From the NCBI GenBank assembly GCA_038125995.1, contig JAYPEX010000001.1, forward strand, positions 62,001 through 126,000: a stretch of 64,000 nucleotides of DNA. Reading direction: 5' to 3'. The position numbers were made by a program, and so were the translations under genes. The notes under the pieces are model-generated. The model was not told the DNA's origin. It did not search any database and was given only the letters and a program-made list of their open reading frames with translations. This document shows positions 36,462 to 45,061 of the stretch, piece after piece. Positions within the stretch are counted from its first letter, which is position 1; every line of letters begins with the position of its first letter. The DNA comes from MAG-120531 sp038125995. GTDB lineage: Bacteria; Bacteroidota; Bacteroidia; Flavobacteriales; Flavobacteriaceae.

Positions 36462-36719
36462 ATGGAAAATAGAAATTTAAGAAAAGAAAGAATAGGCGTT
36501 GTTACTAGCGATAGAATGGAGAAATCAATCGTGGTTTCAGAAGTTAAGCGTGTAAAACACCCTATGTACGGTAAATTCGTGTTGCGTACTAAGAAATATG
36601 TAGCTCACGATGAGAAAAACGATTGTAATATTGGTGATACTGTAAAGATCATGGAGACAAGACCGTTAAGTAAAACCAAAACTTGGAGACTAGTTGAAAT
36701 CTTAGAAAGAGCTAAATAA
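36462..36719 (+). CDS. rpsQ: Ribosomal protein S17
   Basis: S17 (85 residues) is an OB-fold primary 16S-binding protein. Segments RKERIGVVTSDRMEKSIVV and VKIMETRPLSKTKTWRLVEI are the family pattern. It ends 2 bp before rplN. Confidence 0.96.
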   Translation: MENRNLRKERIGVVTSDRMEKSIVVSEVKRVKHPMYGKFVLRTKKYVAHDEKNDCNIGDTVKIMETRPLSKTKTWRLVEILERAK

Positions 36720-36721
36720 TT

Positions 36722-37090
36722 ATGTTACAACAAGAATCAAGATTAAAAGTAGCAGATAATACCGGGGCAAAAGAAGTTTTGACCATTCGTGTACTTGGAG
36801 GTACTAAGAGAAGGTATGCATCTGTCGGAGATAAAATAGTAGTTACTGTAAAAGAAGCAACTCCTAACGGACAAGTGAAGAAGGGATCTGTTTCTACTGC
36901 TGTTGTAGTTAGAACTACTAAAGAAGTTAGACGTCCAGATGGATCTTATATCCGTTTTGACGATAATGCTTGTGTATTATTAAACCCAACTGGAGAGATG
37001 AGAGGTACTCGTGTTTTCGGACCTGTGGCTAGAGAATTACGCGATAAGCAGTTTATGAAGATTGTTTCACTAGCTCCTGAGGTGCTTTAA
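36722..37090 (+). CDS. rplN: Ribosomal protein L14
   Basis: L14 (122 residues) forms intersubunit bridges and is the RsfS target. It starts MLQQESRLKVADNTGAKE and contains GTRVFGPVARELRD, both diagnostic. It opens the spc-type part of the cluster without a new promoter. Confidence 0.97.
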   Translation: MLQQESRLKVADNTGAKEVLTIRVLGGTKRRYASVGDKIVVTVKEATPNGQVKKGSVSTAVVVRTTKEVRRPDGSYIRFDDNACVLLNPTGEMRGTRVFGPVARELRDKQFMKIVSLAPEVL

Positions 37091-37104
37091 TACAAGAAGG
37101 AAAG

Positions 37105-37419
37105 ATGGCAACAAAAATGAAAATCAAAGTAGGAGATACAGTTCGTGTTATGGCTGGAGATCACAGAGGTGCTGAAGGAAAAGTACTTTCTATCGATACA
37201 GTTAAAAACAGAGCAATTGTAGAGGGAACAAATATGGTTTCTAAACACCAGAAGCCAAGTGCACAGAACCCACAGGGAGGAATCGTGAAAAAGGAAGCTC
37301 CTATTCACGTATCGAACCTTTCATTAATCGATGGTTCAGGTAATGCTACTCGTGTAGGTTACCAGTCTAGAGATGGTGAAAAAGTGCGTTTTTCTAAAAA
37401 ATCAAACGAAGTAATTTAG
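37105..37419 (+). CDS. rplX: Ribosomal protein L24
   Basis: L24 (104 residues) starts 50S assembly at the 5' end of 23S rRNA. The KOW motif (VRVMAGDHRGAEGKVLSID) and the segment NPQGGIVKKEAPIHVSN identify it. It is 2 bp before rplE. Confidence 0.96.
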   Translation: MATKMKIKVGDTVRVMAGDHRGAEGKVLSIDTVKNRAIVEGTNMVSKHQKPSAQNPQGGIVKKEAPIHVSNLSLIDGSGNATRVGYQSRDGEKVRFSKKSNEVI

Positions 37420-37421
37420 TT

Positions 37422-37973
37422 ATGGCATACGTACCAAGATTAAAACAGGAATACAAAGAGCGCATCATTAAAGCGCTTACAGATGAATTTGGTTACAAAA
37501 ACGTAATGCAGGTTCCTAAACTCGAAAAAATTGTAGTGAGCCGTGGAGTAGGTGAAGCTGTTGCAGACAAAAAGTTAGTTGATCAAGCTGTTGAAGAACT
37601 TACAATGATCACAGGACAAAAGGCCGTTGCTACCCTATCTAAAAAGGATGTCGCTTCATTTAAACTTAGAAAAGGTATGCCAATTGGAGCTAAGGTGACA
37701 CTAAGAGGTGAGAGAATGTACGAATTCTTAGATCGTTTAGTGACTACTGCACTTCCACGTGTACGTGATTTCAACGGTATAAAGGCTACTGGATTTGACG
37801 GTAGAGGTAACTACTCTTTAGGAGTTACTGAACAAATCATCTTCCCAGAAATCGATATCGATAAGATCAAGAAGATTAACGGAATGGACATCACTTTTGT
37901 AACGAATGCTCCAACCGATAAAGAAGCAAAATCATTATTATCAGAATTAGGTTTACCTTTTAAAAAGAATTAA
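37422..37973 (+). CDS. rplE: Ribosomal protein L5
   Basis: L5 binds 5S rRNA and contacts P-site tRNA. In 183 residues it has RGVGEAVADKK, the KLRKGMPIGAKVTLRG signature and the GRGNYSLGVTEQIIFPEI loop. It is followed after 2 bp by rpsN. Confidence 0.97.
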   Translation: MAYVPRLKQEYKERIIKALTDEFGYKNVMQVPKLEKIVVSRGVGEAVADKKLVDQAVEELTMITGQKAVATLSKKDVASFKLRKGMPIGAKVTLRGERMYEFLDRLVTTALPRVRDFNGIKATGFDGRGNYSLGVTEQIIFPEIDIDKIKKINGMDITFVTNAPTDKEAKSLLSELGLPFKKN

Positions 37974-37975
37974 TT

Positions 37976-38245
37976 ATGGCTAAAGAATCAATGAAAGCCC
38001 GTGAGGTGAAAAGAGCAAACACTGTAGCCAAGTATGCAGAGAAAAGAAAAGCTTTAAAGGAAGCTGGAGACTATGAGGCGCTTCAAAAACTTCCTCGTAA
38101 CGCTTCTCCAATTCGCATGCACAACAGATGTAAACTTACTGGTAGACCAAAAGGTTATATGAGAACTTTTGGAGTTTCTCGTGTAATGTTCAGAGAAATG
38201 GCTAACAAAGGTTTAATACCTGGAGTTAAAAAAGCGAGCTGGTAA
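37976..38245 (+). CDS. rpsN: Ribosomal protein S14, zinc-free (C-minus) form
   Basis: S14 belongs to the 30S head. The 89-residue length and the single cysteine in MHNRCKLTGRPKG show the long zinc-independent form and not the short four-cysteine form. The C-terminus FREMANKGLIPGVKKASW is standard. Confidence 0.96.
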   Translation: MAKESMKAREVKRANTVAKYAEKRKALKEAGDYEALQKLPRNASPIRMHNRCKLTGRPKGYMRTFGVSRVMFREMANKGLIPGVKKASW

Positions 38246-38271
38246 AATAAATTGAATATTAATTGGTTTCA

Positions 38272-38293
38272 GGTTTAACACAAGTTAAAAACC
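38272..38293 (+). promoter_or_regulatory. Hairpin in the rpsN-rpsH gap, possible translational control site
   Basis: GGTTTAAC, loop ACAA, GTTAAAAACC forms a 6-bp stem extended by two G-C pairs across an AA bulge. It lies 21 bp upstream of the rpsH ATG. In E. coli S8 represses spc mRNA by binding a bulged helix; resemblance here is only to the general idea. Confidence 0.35.
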
Positions 38294-38313
38294 GTTACCG
38301 CAAATTTATAGTT

Positions 38314-38712
38314 ATGTATACAGATCCAATTTCGGATTATTTAACAAGAATTAGAAATGCAAATTCGGCGGGTCACAGAGTCGTAGAAATTCCTGCTTCT
38401 AATCTAAAAAAAGAGATTACTAAGATCTTATTTGATCAAGGGTACATCTTAAGTTACAAATTTGAGGATAATGGACCACAAGGTTCCATTAAAATTGCCT
38501 TAAAGTACAATCAGTCTACTAAAGAGCCTGTAATCAAAAAGATTACACGTGTTAGTAAGCCTGGTTTGAGAAAGTACGTTGGTGCTGGTGATTTACCTAG
38601 AGTTTTAAACGGATTAGGTATTGCAATTGTGTCTACTTCTCACGGAGTAATGACTTCAAAACAAGCTAAAGCGGAAAAAGTAGGTGGTGAAGTAATTTGC
38701 TACGTTTATTAA
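38314..38712 (+). CDS. rpsH: Ribosomal protein S8
   Basis: S8 is a primary 16S-binding protein and the known repressor of the spc operon in E. coli. The 132-residue protein starts MYTDPISDYLTRIRNA and has the C-terminal STSHGVMTSKQAKAEKVGGE pattern. A longer reading from a non-ATG codon at 38263 adds residues not seen in the family and is rejected. Confidence 0.96.
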   Translation: MYTDPISDYLTRIRNANSAGHRVVEIPASNLKKEITKILFDQGYILSYKFEDNGPQGSIKIALKYNQSTKEPVIKKITRVSKPGLRKYVGAGDLPRVLNGLGIAIVSTSHGVMTSKQAKAEKVGGEVICYVY

Positions 38713-38731
38713 CAGTTAAAGAAGAGTAACA

Positions 38732-39274
38732 ATGTCTAGAATAGGTAATAATCCAATAGCAATTCCAGAAGGCGTTAGCGTAGAAGTAAACGATAACATC
38801 ATCACTGTAAAGGGAAAACTCGGAGAGTTGACTCAAGAGTACTCTAATGTATCTGTAGTTGTAAACGAAGGACAAGTAGAAGTAACAAGACCAACTGATT
38901 CAAAAGAAAACAAAGCAAAGCACGGTTTATACCGAGCGTTGATCAACAATATGATCGAAGGTGTTTCGAAGGGTTGGACTAAAGAATTAGAACTAGTAGG
39001 GGTAGGATACCGCGCTAGTAATCAAGGACAAAAATTAGATTTAGCGATCGGTTTCTCACACAATATCATTTTGGATATCGCTCCTGAAGTGAAAATCGAA
39101 ACAGTATCTGATAAAGGTAAAAACCCAATCGTTAAATTGACCTCACACGACAAACAATTAGTAGGACAAGTTGCTGCTAAAATTAGATCATTCCGTAAGC
39201 CAGAGCCTTACAAAGGAAAAGGTATTAAGTTTGTTGGTGAAATTTTAAGAAGAAAAGCAGGTAAATCAGCTTAA
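38732..39274 (+). CDS. rplF: Ribosomal protein L6
   Basis: L6 stabilises the GTPase-associated region near the sarcin-ricin loop. The 180-residue protein has the duplicated alpha/beta domain, the ELVGVGYRAS segment and the C-terminal RKPEPYKGKGIKFVGE signature. Confidence 0.97.
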   Translation: MSRIGNNPIAIPEGVSVEVNDNIITVKGKLGELTQEYSNVSVVVNEGQVEVTRPTDSKENKAKHGLYRALINNMIEGVSKGWTKELELVGVGYRASNQGQKLDLAIGFSHNIILDIAPEVKIETVSDKGKNPIVKLTSHDKQLVGQVAAKIRSFRKPEPYKGKGIKFVGEILRRKAGKSA

Positions 39275-39285
39275 TAAGTAGCATT

Positions 39286-39642
39286 ATGAAATTATCGAAG
39301 TCAGAAAGTAGAAAAAGAATAAAAAGAAGAATCAGAAAGATTTCTTTTGGTACGGCTACTAAACCACGTTTAGCAGTTTTTAGATCAAATAAAGAAATCT
39401 ATGCTCAGCTTATTGATGACAACGCTGGTGTTACATTAGCTGCTGCGTCTTCTAGAGATAAAGAGATCAGTTCTGCAACAGGAACTAAATCAGAGGTTGC
39501 GACCCTTGTTGGTAAAGCAATCGCTGAAAAGGCTGTAGCATTAAAAATTGACACTGTCGCTTTTGACAGAGGTGGATTTTTATACCACGGTAGAGTTAAA
39601 TCATTAGCTGAAGGAGCTAGAGAAGCAGGACTTAAATTCTAA
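39286..39642 (+). CDS. rplR: Ribosomal protein L18
   Basis: L18 (118 residues) binds 5S rRNA with L5. RLAVFRSNKEIYAQLIDD and the C-terminal FDRGGFLYHGRVKSLAEGAREAGLKF region (in part) identify it. It lies 11 bp after rplF and 8 bp before rpsE. Confidence 0.96.
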   Translation: MKLSKSESRKRIKRRIRKISFGTATKPRLAVFRSNKEIYAQLIDDNAGVTLAAASSRDKEISSATGTKSEVATLVGKAIAEKAVALKIDTVAFDRGGFLYHGRVKSLAEGAREAGLKF

Positions 39643-39650
39643 ATAATATT

Positions 39651-40175
39651 ATGTATCAGAATTACAAAAACGTAGAAACTGTAAAACCAGGAGGTATAGA
39701 ATTAAAAGACCGTTTGGTTGGTGTTCAAAGAGTTACTAAGGTAACTAAAGGGGGTAGAGCCTTCGGATTCTCTGCAATTGTTGTTGTCGGAGACGAGAAC
39801 GGAGTTGTAGGTCACGGATTAGGAAAATCTAAAGAGGTAGCTACTGCAATTTCTAAGGCAATCGAAGATGCTAAGAAAAACTTAGTACGCATCCCATTGA
39901 ATCACGGAACCCTTCCTCATGAACAAAAAGGTAAATTTGGTGGAGCTAGAGTATTCATAAAACCTGCATCACACGGTACAGGGGTTATCGCAGGGGGAGC
40001 TTTAAGACACGTATTAGAAGCGGTTGGAGTACACGACTGTCTTTCTAAGTCTCAGGGGTCTTCTAATCCACACAACGTAGTAAAAGCTACTTTTGACGCT
40101 TTATTGCGTTTAAGAGATGCAAAGACTGTTGCTGCTGAACGCGGTATATCTTTAGAAAAAGTATTTAAAGGATAA
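39651..40175 (+). CDS. rpsE: Ribosomal protein S5
   Basis: S5 controls decoding fidelity and mRNA unwinding at the entry channel. The 174-residue protein has the dsRNA-binding-like domain (VGVQRVTKVTKGGRAFGFSA) and GTGVIAGGALRHVLEAVGV. The family position linked to spectinomycin (the KGGRAF loop) looks normal. Confidence 0.97.
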   Translation: MYQNYKNVETVKPGGIELKDRLVGVQRVTKVTKGGRAFGFSAIVVVGDENGVVGHGLGKSKEVATAISKAIEDAKKNLVRIPLNHGTLPHEQKGKFGGARVFIKPASHGTGVIAGGALRHVLEAVGVHDCLSKSQGSSNPHNVVKATFDALLRLRDAKTVAAERGISLEKVFKG

Positions 40176-40181
40176 GCTATT

Positions 40182-40361
40182 ATGGGAAAGATCAAAGTTA
40201 CACAAGTAAAGAGCGCTATTAAAAAGCCTCAAAACCAAAAGCGTATTCTTGAATCATTAGGATTACGTAGAATAGGACAAGTAGTAGAACACAACGCTAC
40301 TCCAGAGATCCTAGGTATGATAAATAAAGTTCAACATTTAGTTTCTTCACAAGAAGCTTAA
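40182..40361 (+). CDS. rpmD: Ribosomal protein L30
   Basis: This short gene encodes 59 residues starting MGKIKVTQVKSAIKKPQNQK, followed by a second half with LGLRRIGQVVEHNATPEILG. Both are the L30 pattern. It begins 6 bp after rpsE and ends 15 bp before rplO, exactly where rpmD belongs in the spc order. Confidence 0.95.
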   Translation: MGKIKVTQVKSAIKKPQNQKRILESLGLRRIGQVVEHNATPEILGMINKVQHLVSSQEA

Positions 40362-40376
40362 TTATAAACCAACAAA

Positions 40377-40829
40377 ATGAATTTAAATAATTTAAAACCT
40401 GCCGAAGGTGCTGTCCACAAAGCTGGAAAAGTAGTAGGTAGAGGTCAAGGATCAGGAAAAGGCGGTACTGCTACTCGTGGGCATAAAGGTGCTAAGTCTA
40501 GATCTGGGTATTCTAAGAAAATCGGATTTGAAGGTGGTCAAATGCCTTTACAGAGACGTGTTCCAAAATTCGGTTTCAAGAACATCAATAGAAAAGAGTA
40601 CACGGGAATCAATTTAGATCGTTTGCAATTGTTGGTTGACAACGGTATTGTAAAAGATGCTGTTGATTTAAATGTATTGATTGAAAATAGATTAGCAGGT
40701 AAGAACGATTTAGTTAAGATTTTAGGTGGTGGAGAACTCAAAGCTGCATTAAAAGTATCTGCTCATAAATTTACTGCATCTGCTAAAGCTGCAATCGAAG
40801 CAGCAGGTGGAGAAGCACTAAGTTTATAA
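40377..40829 (+). CDS. rplO: Ribosomal protein L15
   Basis: L15 is a late 50S assembly protein. The glycine/lysine-rich N-terminal half (GRGQGSGKGGTATRGHKGAK) and the GGQMPLQRRVPKFGFKN segment identify it in a 150-residue chain. secY follows after 9 bp. Confidence 0.97.
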   Translation: MNLNNLKPAEGAVHKAGKVVGRGQGSGKGGTATRGHKGAKSRSGYSKKIGFEGGQMPLQRRVPKFGFKNINRKEYTGINLDRLQLLVDNGIVKDAVDLNVLIENRLAGKNDLVKILGGGELKAALKVSAHKFTASAKAAIEAAGGEALSL

Positions 40830-40838
40830 TCTATTATT

Positions 40839-42182
40839 ATGAAGAAATTTATAGAGATCATATCGAACATTTGGAAGATTGAGGAATTAAGAGGAAGAAT
40901 CTTAATTACCTTAGGTCTTTTGTTAGTATACCGTTTTGGAGCACAAATCGTACTTCCAGGAATTGATACAACACAATTGGCTCAATTGTCTTCTAATACC
41001 GATCAAGGTATATTAGGAATCCTCAACGCTTTTACAGGTGGTGCATTTGCTAATGCTTCTGTGTTCGCATTGGGAATCATGCCTTATATCTCTGCTTCAA
41101 TTGTTGTGCAATTGATGGGAATTGCAATTCCTTATTTGCAAAAACTACAAAAAGAAGGAGAGAGCGGTAGAAAAACGATCAATCAAATTACACGTTGGTT
41201 AACAATTGGGATTTGTGTGGTTCAAGCACCAGCTTATCTCTATTCACTTGGAGCTTTAGGAGTTCCAGACACTGCCTTCGTATTAGGTAAAGGACTCGAC
41301 TTCATGATTCCTTCTGTAATTATCTTGGTAACTGGTACTGTATTTGCAATGTGGTTAGGTGAAAAGATTACTGATAAAGGAATTGGAAACGGTATCTCTT
41401 TATTAATTATGGTGGGTATTATCGCTCGTATGCCTCAGTCTTTTGTTCAAGAGTTTATCTCTAGAACAACTACAGGCAACGGAGGAGTGATGTTTGTACT
41501 TATAGAGCTTATTCTTTGGTTTGTAGTCATTTTAGCTTCTGTTTTATTGGTGATGGCAACGCGTCAAATTCCAGTTCAATACGCTAGAAGAACTGCTTCG
41601 GGTGGAATTGATAAAAATGCTATGGGTTCTAGACAATACATTCCTTTAAAACTCAACGCTTCTGGGGTAATGCCAATTATCTTCGCTCAAGCATTGATGT
41701 TTTTACCAGGGTTGTTAGGTAGATCTTTCAACGAAACTGCAGTAGGACAATGGATGGAAGTTCAGTTCCAAGATATCTTTGGATTGGCTTACAATATTTT
41801 ATTTGCATTCTTAATCATTGTATTTACGTATTTCTATACAGCAATTACGGTACCTACGAATAAGATGTCAGATGACTTAAAACGCAGTGGAGGATTTGTT
41901 CCAGGTGTGAAGCCAGGAAAAGAAACAGGTGACTTTTTAGATAAGATTATGTCTTTAATTACGTTACCTGGATCAATTTTCTTAGCTTTGTTGGCTGTTT
42001 TACCAGCGATTGTCGTTAAAGTATTAGATGTACAATCTGGTTGGGCATTGTTTTACGGTGGTACTTCACTCTTGATTATGGTGGGTGTTGCTATCGATAC
42101 AGTACAACAAGTGAATGCCTATTTGTTAAACCGTCATTACGATGGTTTAATGAAATCAGGTAAAAACAGAAAAGTTTCATAA
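40839..42182 (+). CDS. secY: Protein translocase subunit SecY
   Basis: SecY is the channel of the Sec translocon in the inner membrane. Ten hydrophobic segments can be placed in the 447 residues, from LITLGLLLVYRFGAQIVLPG to ALFYGGTSLLIMVGVAIDTV. The FANASVFALGIMPYISASIV plug/TM2 region and the cytoplasmic loop VPTNKMSDDLKRSGGFVPGV are diagnostic. It lies between rplO and infA, the normal position. Confidence 0.97.
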   Translation: MKKFIEIISNIWKIEELRGRILITLGLLLVYRFGAQIVLPGIDTTQLAQLSSNTDQGILGILNAFTGGAFANASVFALGIMPYISASIVVQLMGIAIPYLQKLQKEGESGRKTINQITRWLTIGICVVQAPAYLYSLGALGVPDTAFVLGKGLDFMIPSVIILVTGTVFAMWLGEKITDKGIGNGISLLIMVGIIARMPQSFVQEFISRTTTGNGGVMFVLIELILWFVVILASVLLVMATRQIPVQYARRTASGGIDKNAMGSRQYIPLKLNASGVMPIIFAQALMFLPGLLGRSFNETAVGQWMEVQFQDIFGLAYNILFAFLIIVFTYFYTAITVPTNKMSDDLKRSGGFVPGVKPGKETGDFLDKIMSLITLPGSIFLALLAVLPAIVVKVLDVQSGWALFYGGTSLLIMVGVAIDTVQQVNAYLLNRHYDGLMKSGKNRKVS

Positions 42183-42184
42183 GT

Positions 42185-42400
42185 ATGGCTAAGCAAGCTG
42201 CAATAGAACAAGATGGAAGCATTATCGAAGCATTGTCCAACGCAATGTTTCGAGTAGAATTGGAAAATGGGCATGTTGTAACCGCTCATATTTCTGGAAA
42301 AATGCGTATGCACTATATCAAGTTGTTACCTGGAGATAAGGTAAAGCTTGAGATGAGTCCATACGATTTAAGTAAAGCGAGAATTACATATAGATATTAA
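42185..42400 (+). CDS. infA: Translation initiation factor IF-1
   Basis: IF-1 (71 residues) binds the 30S A site. The OB fold is recognisable from GSIIEALSNAMFRVELENGH, HISGKMRMHYIKLLPGDKV and the C-terminal DLSKARITYR. It follows secY after 2 bp. Confidence 0.97.
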   Translation: MAKQAAIEQDGSIIEALSNAMFRVELENGHVVTAHISGKMRMHYIKLLPGDKVKLEMSPYDLSKARITYRY

Positions 42401-42412
42401 GAAACTATTAGG

Positions 42413-42529
42413 ATGAAAGTAAGAGCATCAATTAAGAAAAGAAGTGCCGAGTGCAAGATAGTACGTCGTAAAGGAAGATTGTACGTAATTAACAAAAAGA
42501 ATCCTAGATTTAAACAAAGACAAGGGTAA
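42413..42529 (+). CDS. rpmJ: Ribosomal protein L36, degenerate zinc site
   Basis: L36 is 38 residues long here, starting MKVRASIKKRSAECKIVRRK and ending NPRFKQRQG. Zinc-binding L36 has three cysteines and one histidine; only one cysteine (Cys14) remains, so this is the zinc-free form. It starts 12 bp after infA and ends 2 bp before rpsM. Confidence 0.95.
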   Translation: MKVRASIKKRSAECKIVRRKGRLYVINKKNPRFKQRQG

Positions 42530-42531
42530 TT

Positions 42532-42903
42532 ATGGCAAGAATTGCAGGGGTAGATCTACCCAAACACAAAAGAGGCGTTATCGCGCTAACCTATATCTTC
42601 GGAGTAGGAAAAAGTAGAGCTAAGGATATTTTAGCAGAAGCTAAGGTAAGTGAAGATACTAAGGTGTCTGACTGGTCTGATGAGAACATTGCAGGTATTA
42701 GAGCTGCAATTGGTAATTACACTATCGAAGGTGAATTACGTTCTCAAACTCAAATGAACATCAAACGTTTGATGGACATCGGTTGTTACAGAGGAATTCG
42801 TCACAGAGCAGGGTTGCCTTTAAGAGGACAACGCACTAAAAACAACTCTAGAACCAGAAAAGGTAAGAGAAAGACGGTTGCAAACAAGAAAAAAGCATCA
42901 TAA
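42532..42903 (+). CDS. rpsM: Ribosomal protein S13
   Basis: S13 (123 residues) bridges the 30S head to the 50S subunit. MARIAGVDLPKHKRGVIALT and the helix-two-turn-helix region with CYRGIRHRAGLPLRGQRTK are clear. It opens the alpha-operon part. Confidence 0.97.
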   Translation: MARIAGVDLPKHKRGVIALTYIFGVGKSRAKDILAEAKVSEDTKVSDWSDENIAGIRAAIGNYTIEGELRSQTQMNIKRLMDIGCYRGIRHRAGLPLRGQRTKNNSRTRKGKRKTVANKKKAS

Positions 42904-42918
42904 TAATAAAGTAGTATA

Positions 42919-43311
42919 ATGGCAAAGACAAATACAAAATCAGCTAAAAAACGCAATGTGATCATTGAGTCTGTAGGTGAAGCTCATATTACTGCTTCAT
43001 TTAACAACATCATTGTTTCCTTAACAAACAAAAAAGGTGATGTGATCGCTTGGTCTTCAGCAGGTAAAATGGGCTTTAGAGGTTCAAAAAAGAACACTCC
43101 TTACGCAGCTCAATTAGCTTCAGAAGATTGTGCTAAAATTGCTCATGAAGCAGGTTTACGCAAGGTAAAAGTATTCGTTAAAGGTCCTGGGAACGGTAGA
43201 GAATCTGCAATCAGATCATTACATAATTCAGGAATTGAAGTAACAGAGATCATCGATGTTACTCCATTACCACACAACGGATGTAGACCGCCAAAAAGAA
43301 GAAGAATTTAA
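42919..43311 (+). CDS. rpsK: Ribosomal protein S11
   Basis: S11 (130 residues) lies on the platform at the E site. AHITASFNNIIVSLTNKKGD and the C-terminal DVTPLPHNGCRPPKRRR are diagnostic. The stop codon is the 5' edge of the inverted repeat before rpsD. Confidence 0.97.
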   Translation: MAKTNTKSAKKRNVIIESVGEAHITASFNNIIVSLTNKKGDVIAWSSAGKMGFRGSKKNTPYAAQLASEDCAKIAHEAGLRKVKVFVKGPGNGRESAIRSLHNSGIEVTEIIDVTPLPHNGCRPPKRRRI

Positions 43312-43377
43312 TTAAGGCCAATAGGCTTATTATTCACAGAAGCTGTAGTTACGATTATCGAAGGATCAGCCTTAATT
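43310..43377 (+). promoter_or_regulatory. Probable S4 leader RNA between rpsK and rpsD
   Basis: A perfect 9-bp stem (AATTAAGGC at 43310-43318, GCCTTAATT at 43369-43377) closes a 50-base region with two smaller hairpins, ACAG-AAG-CTGT and CGA-TTA-TCG. It fills most of the 94-bp gap before rpsD. S4 is a known autoregulator of its operon in other phyla, and leader RNAs before rpsD have been described in several groups; match to a named motif was not tested. Confidence 0.6.
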
Positions 43378-43405
43378 CATAATCACAGTTTCAAAATTTT
43401 ATAAA

Positions 43406-44011
43406 ATGGCAAGATATTTAGGACCAAAATCAAAAATCGCTCGTAGATTCGGAGAAGCGATATTTGGAGACGACAAATCTTTAGAAAAAAGAAATTACGC
43501 TCCAGGACAGCACGGACAATCAAGACGTCGTGGTAAACAATCAGAATACGCTGTACAGCTTATGGAAAAGCAGAAAGCAAAGTACACTTATGGTATTCTT
43601 GAAAAACAATTCAGAAACTTATTTGACAAAGCTAACCGTTCTAAAGGGGTTACAGGTGAGGTTTTACTTCAACTTTGTGAGTCTCGCTTGGATAACGTAG
43701 TTTACCGTTTAGGGGTTTCTAGATCTAGATCTGGTGCAAGACAATTAGTTTCTCACCGTCACATTACCGTGAATGGAGAGATCGTTAATATTCCCTCTTA
43801 CCAATTGAAGGCAGGAGATGTCGTAGGAGTAAGAGAAAAGTCAAAGTCGCTTCAAGCGATTAAAGATGCTATTGATTCTAATAGCGCTGTTTACGAATGG
43901 ATGACTTGGAATGGAGCGACAATGGAAGGTACTTTTGTAGCTGTTCCTGAACGTCTTCAAATTCCAGAAAACATCAAAGAACAATTAATCGTCGAGTTAT
44001 ACTCTAAATAA
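43406..44011 (+). CDS. rpsD: Ribosomal protein S4
   Basis: S4 nucleates 30S assembly and often represses its own operon. The 201-residue protein has MARYLGPKSKIARRFGEAIF, NYAPGQHGQSRRRGKQSEY and the S4 RNA-binding domain with SRSGARQLVSHRHITVNG (about 108-125). The N-terminal zinc cysteines are absent. It is preceded by the structured gap at 43310-43377. Confidence 0.97.
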   Translation: MARYLGPKSKIARRFGEAIFGDDKSLEKRNYAPGQHGQSRRRGKQSEYAVQLMEKQKAKYTYGILEKQFRNLFDKANRSKGVTGEVLLQLCESRLDNVVYRLGVSRSRSGARQLVSHRHITVNGEIVNIPSYQLKAGDVVGVREKSKSLQAIKDAIDSNSAVYEWMTWNGATMEGTFVAVPERLQIPENIKEQLIVELYSK

Positions 44012-44029
44012 TCAACACAAGATCCTATT

Positions 44030-45022
44030 ATGGCATTATTTAATTTTCAAAAGCCCGATAAGGTTATCATGATTAATTCAACAGATTTTGAAGGGAAATT
44101 CGAATTTCGTCCTTTAGAACCTGGATATGGATTAACCGTTGGTAATGCTCTCAGAAGAGTGATGCTTTCTGCATTAGAAGGTTTCGCTATTTCATCGGTA
44201 CGCATAGATAAAGTTGAACACGAGTTTTCTGTAATACCTGGTGTAGTAGAAGATGTTACTGAAATCATCTTAAATTTAAAACAAGTACGTTTTAAAAGAC
44301 AGATTGACGATGTAGAAAACGAAACGGTACAAGTTTCTGTTAGTGGAAAGAATCAACTTACTGCTGGAGATATTCAAAAACACATCTCAGGTTTCCAAGT
44401 ATTGAACCCTGATTTAGTGATTTGTAATATGGAATCTGATGTGAACTTCACAATGGATCTTTACATTGAAAAAGGTCGTGGATACGTTCCAGCTGAAGAA
44501 AACAAAAAATCAGGTGCTCCAATTGGAACAATCGCTATCGATTCGATCTTTACTCCAATTAAAAACGTTAAGTACTCCATCGAGAACTTTCGTGTTGAGC
44601 AAAAGACCGATTACGAAAAGTTAGTTTTTGAAATCAGCTCTGATGGATCAATTCATCCAAAAGATGCATTGACTGAAGCTGCTAAAGTTTTGATTCACCA
44701 CTTTATGTTGTTCTCCGACGAGCGTATCACCCTTGAGGCTGATGAAATTGCTCAAACTGAGACTTATGACGAAGAGTCCTTACACATGCGTCAATTATTG
44801 AAAACTAAGTTAGTTGATATGGATCTTTCAGTAAGAGCATTAAACTGCTTAAAAGCTGCTGAAGTAGATACCTTAGGGGACTTAGTATCATTTAACAAAA
44901 ACGACTTGATGAAGTTTAGAAACTTTGGTAAAAAATCATTAACTGAATTAGAAGAGTTAGTGATCAACAAAGGTTTAAGTTTCGGAATGGACTTGTCAAA
45001 ATATAAATTAGATAGAGATTAA
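44030..45022 (+). CDS. rpoA: RNA polymerase alpha subunit
   Basis: The 330-residue alpha subunit has the N-terminal assembly domain (FEFRPLEPGYGLTVGNALRR) and the C-terminal helix-hairpin-helix domain (LNCLKAAEVDTLGDLVSF) that contacts UP elements and activators. It lies between rpsD and rplQ as in nearly all bacteria. Confidence 0.97.
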   Translation: MALFNFQKPDKVIMINSTDFEGKFEFRPLEPGYGLTVGNALRRVMLSALEGFAISSVRIDKVEHEFSVIPGVVEDVTEIILNLKQVRFKRQIDDVENETVQVSVSGKNQLTAGDIQKHISGFQVLNPDLVICNMESDVNFTMDLYIEKGRGYVPAEENKKSGAPIGTIAIDSIFTPIKNVKYSIENFRVEQKTDYEKLVFEISSDGSIHPKDALTEAAKVLIHHFMLFSDERITLEADEIAQTETYDEESLHMRQLLKTKLVDMDLSVRALNCLKAAEVDTLGDLVSFNKNDLMKFRNFGKKSLTELEELVINKGLSFGMDLSKYKLDRD

Positions 45023-45061
45023 TCAATCCAAAGCATCGCTTTGTGATAAAGAAATAGAACA

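Noticed and set aside
38263..38313. 17-residue N-terminal extension of S8 from a non-ATG codon
   Set aside because: S8 begins MYTDPISDYL; the extension covers the hairpin region and has no family support.
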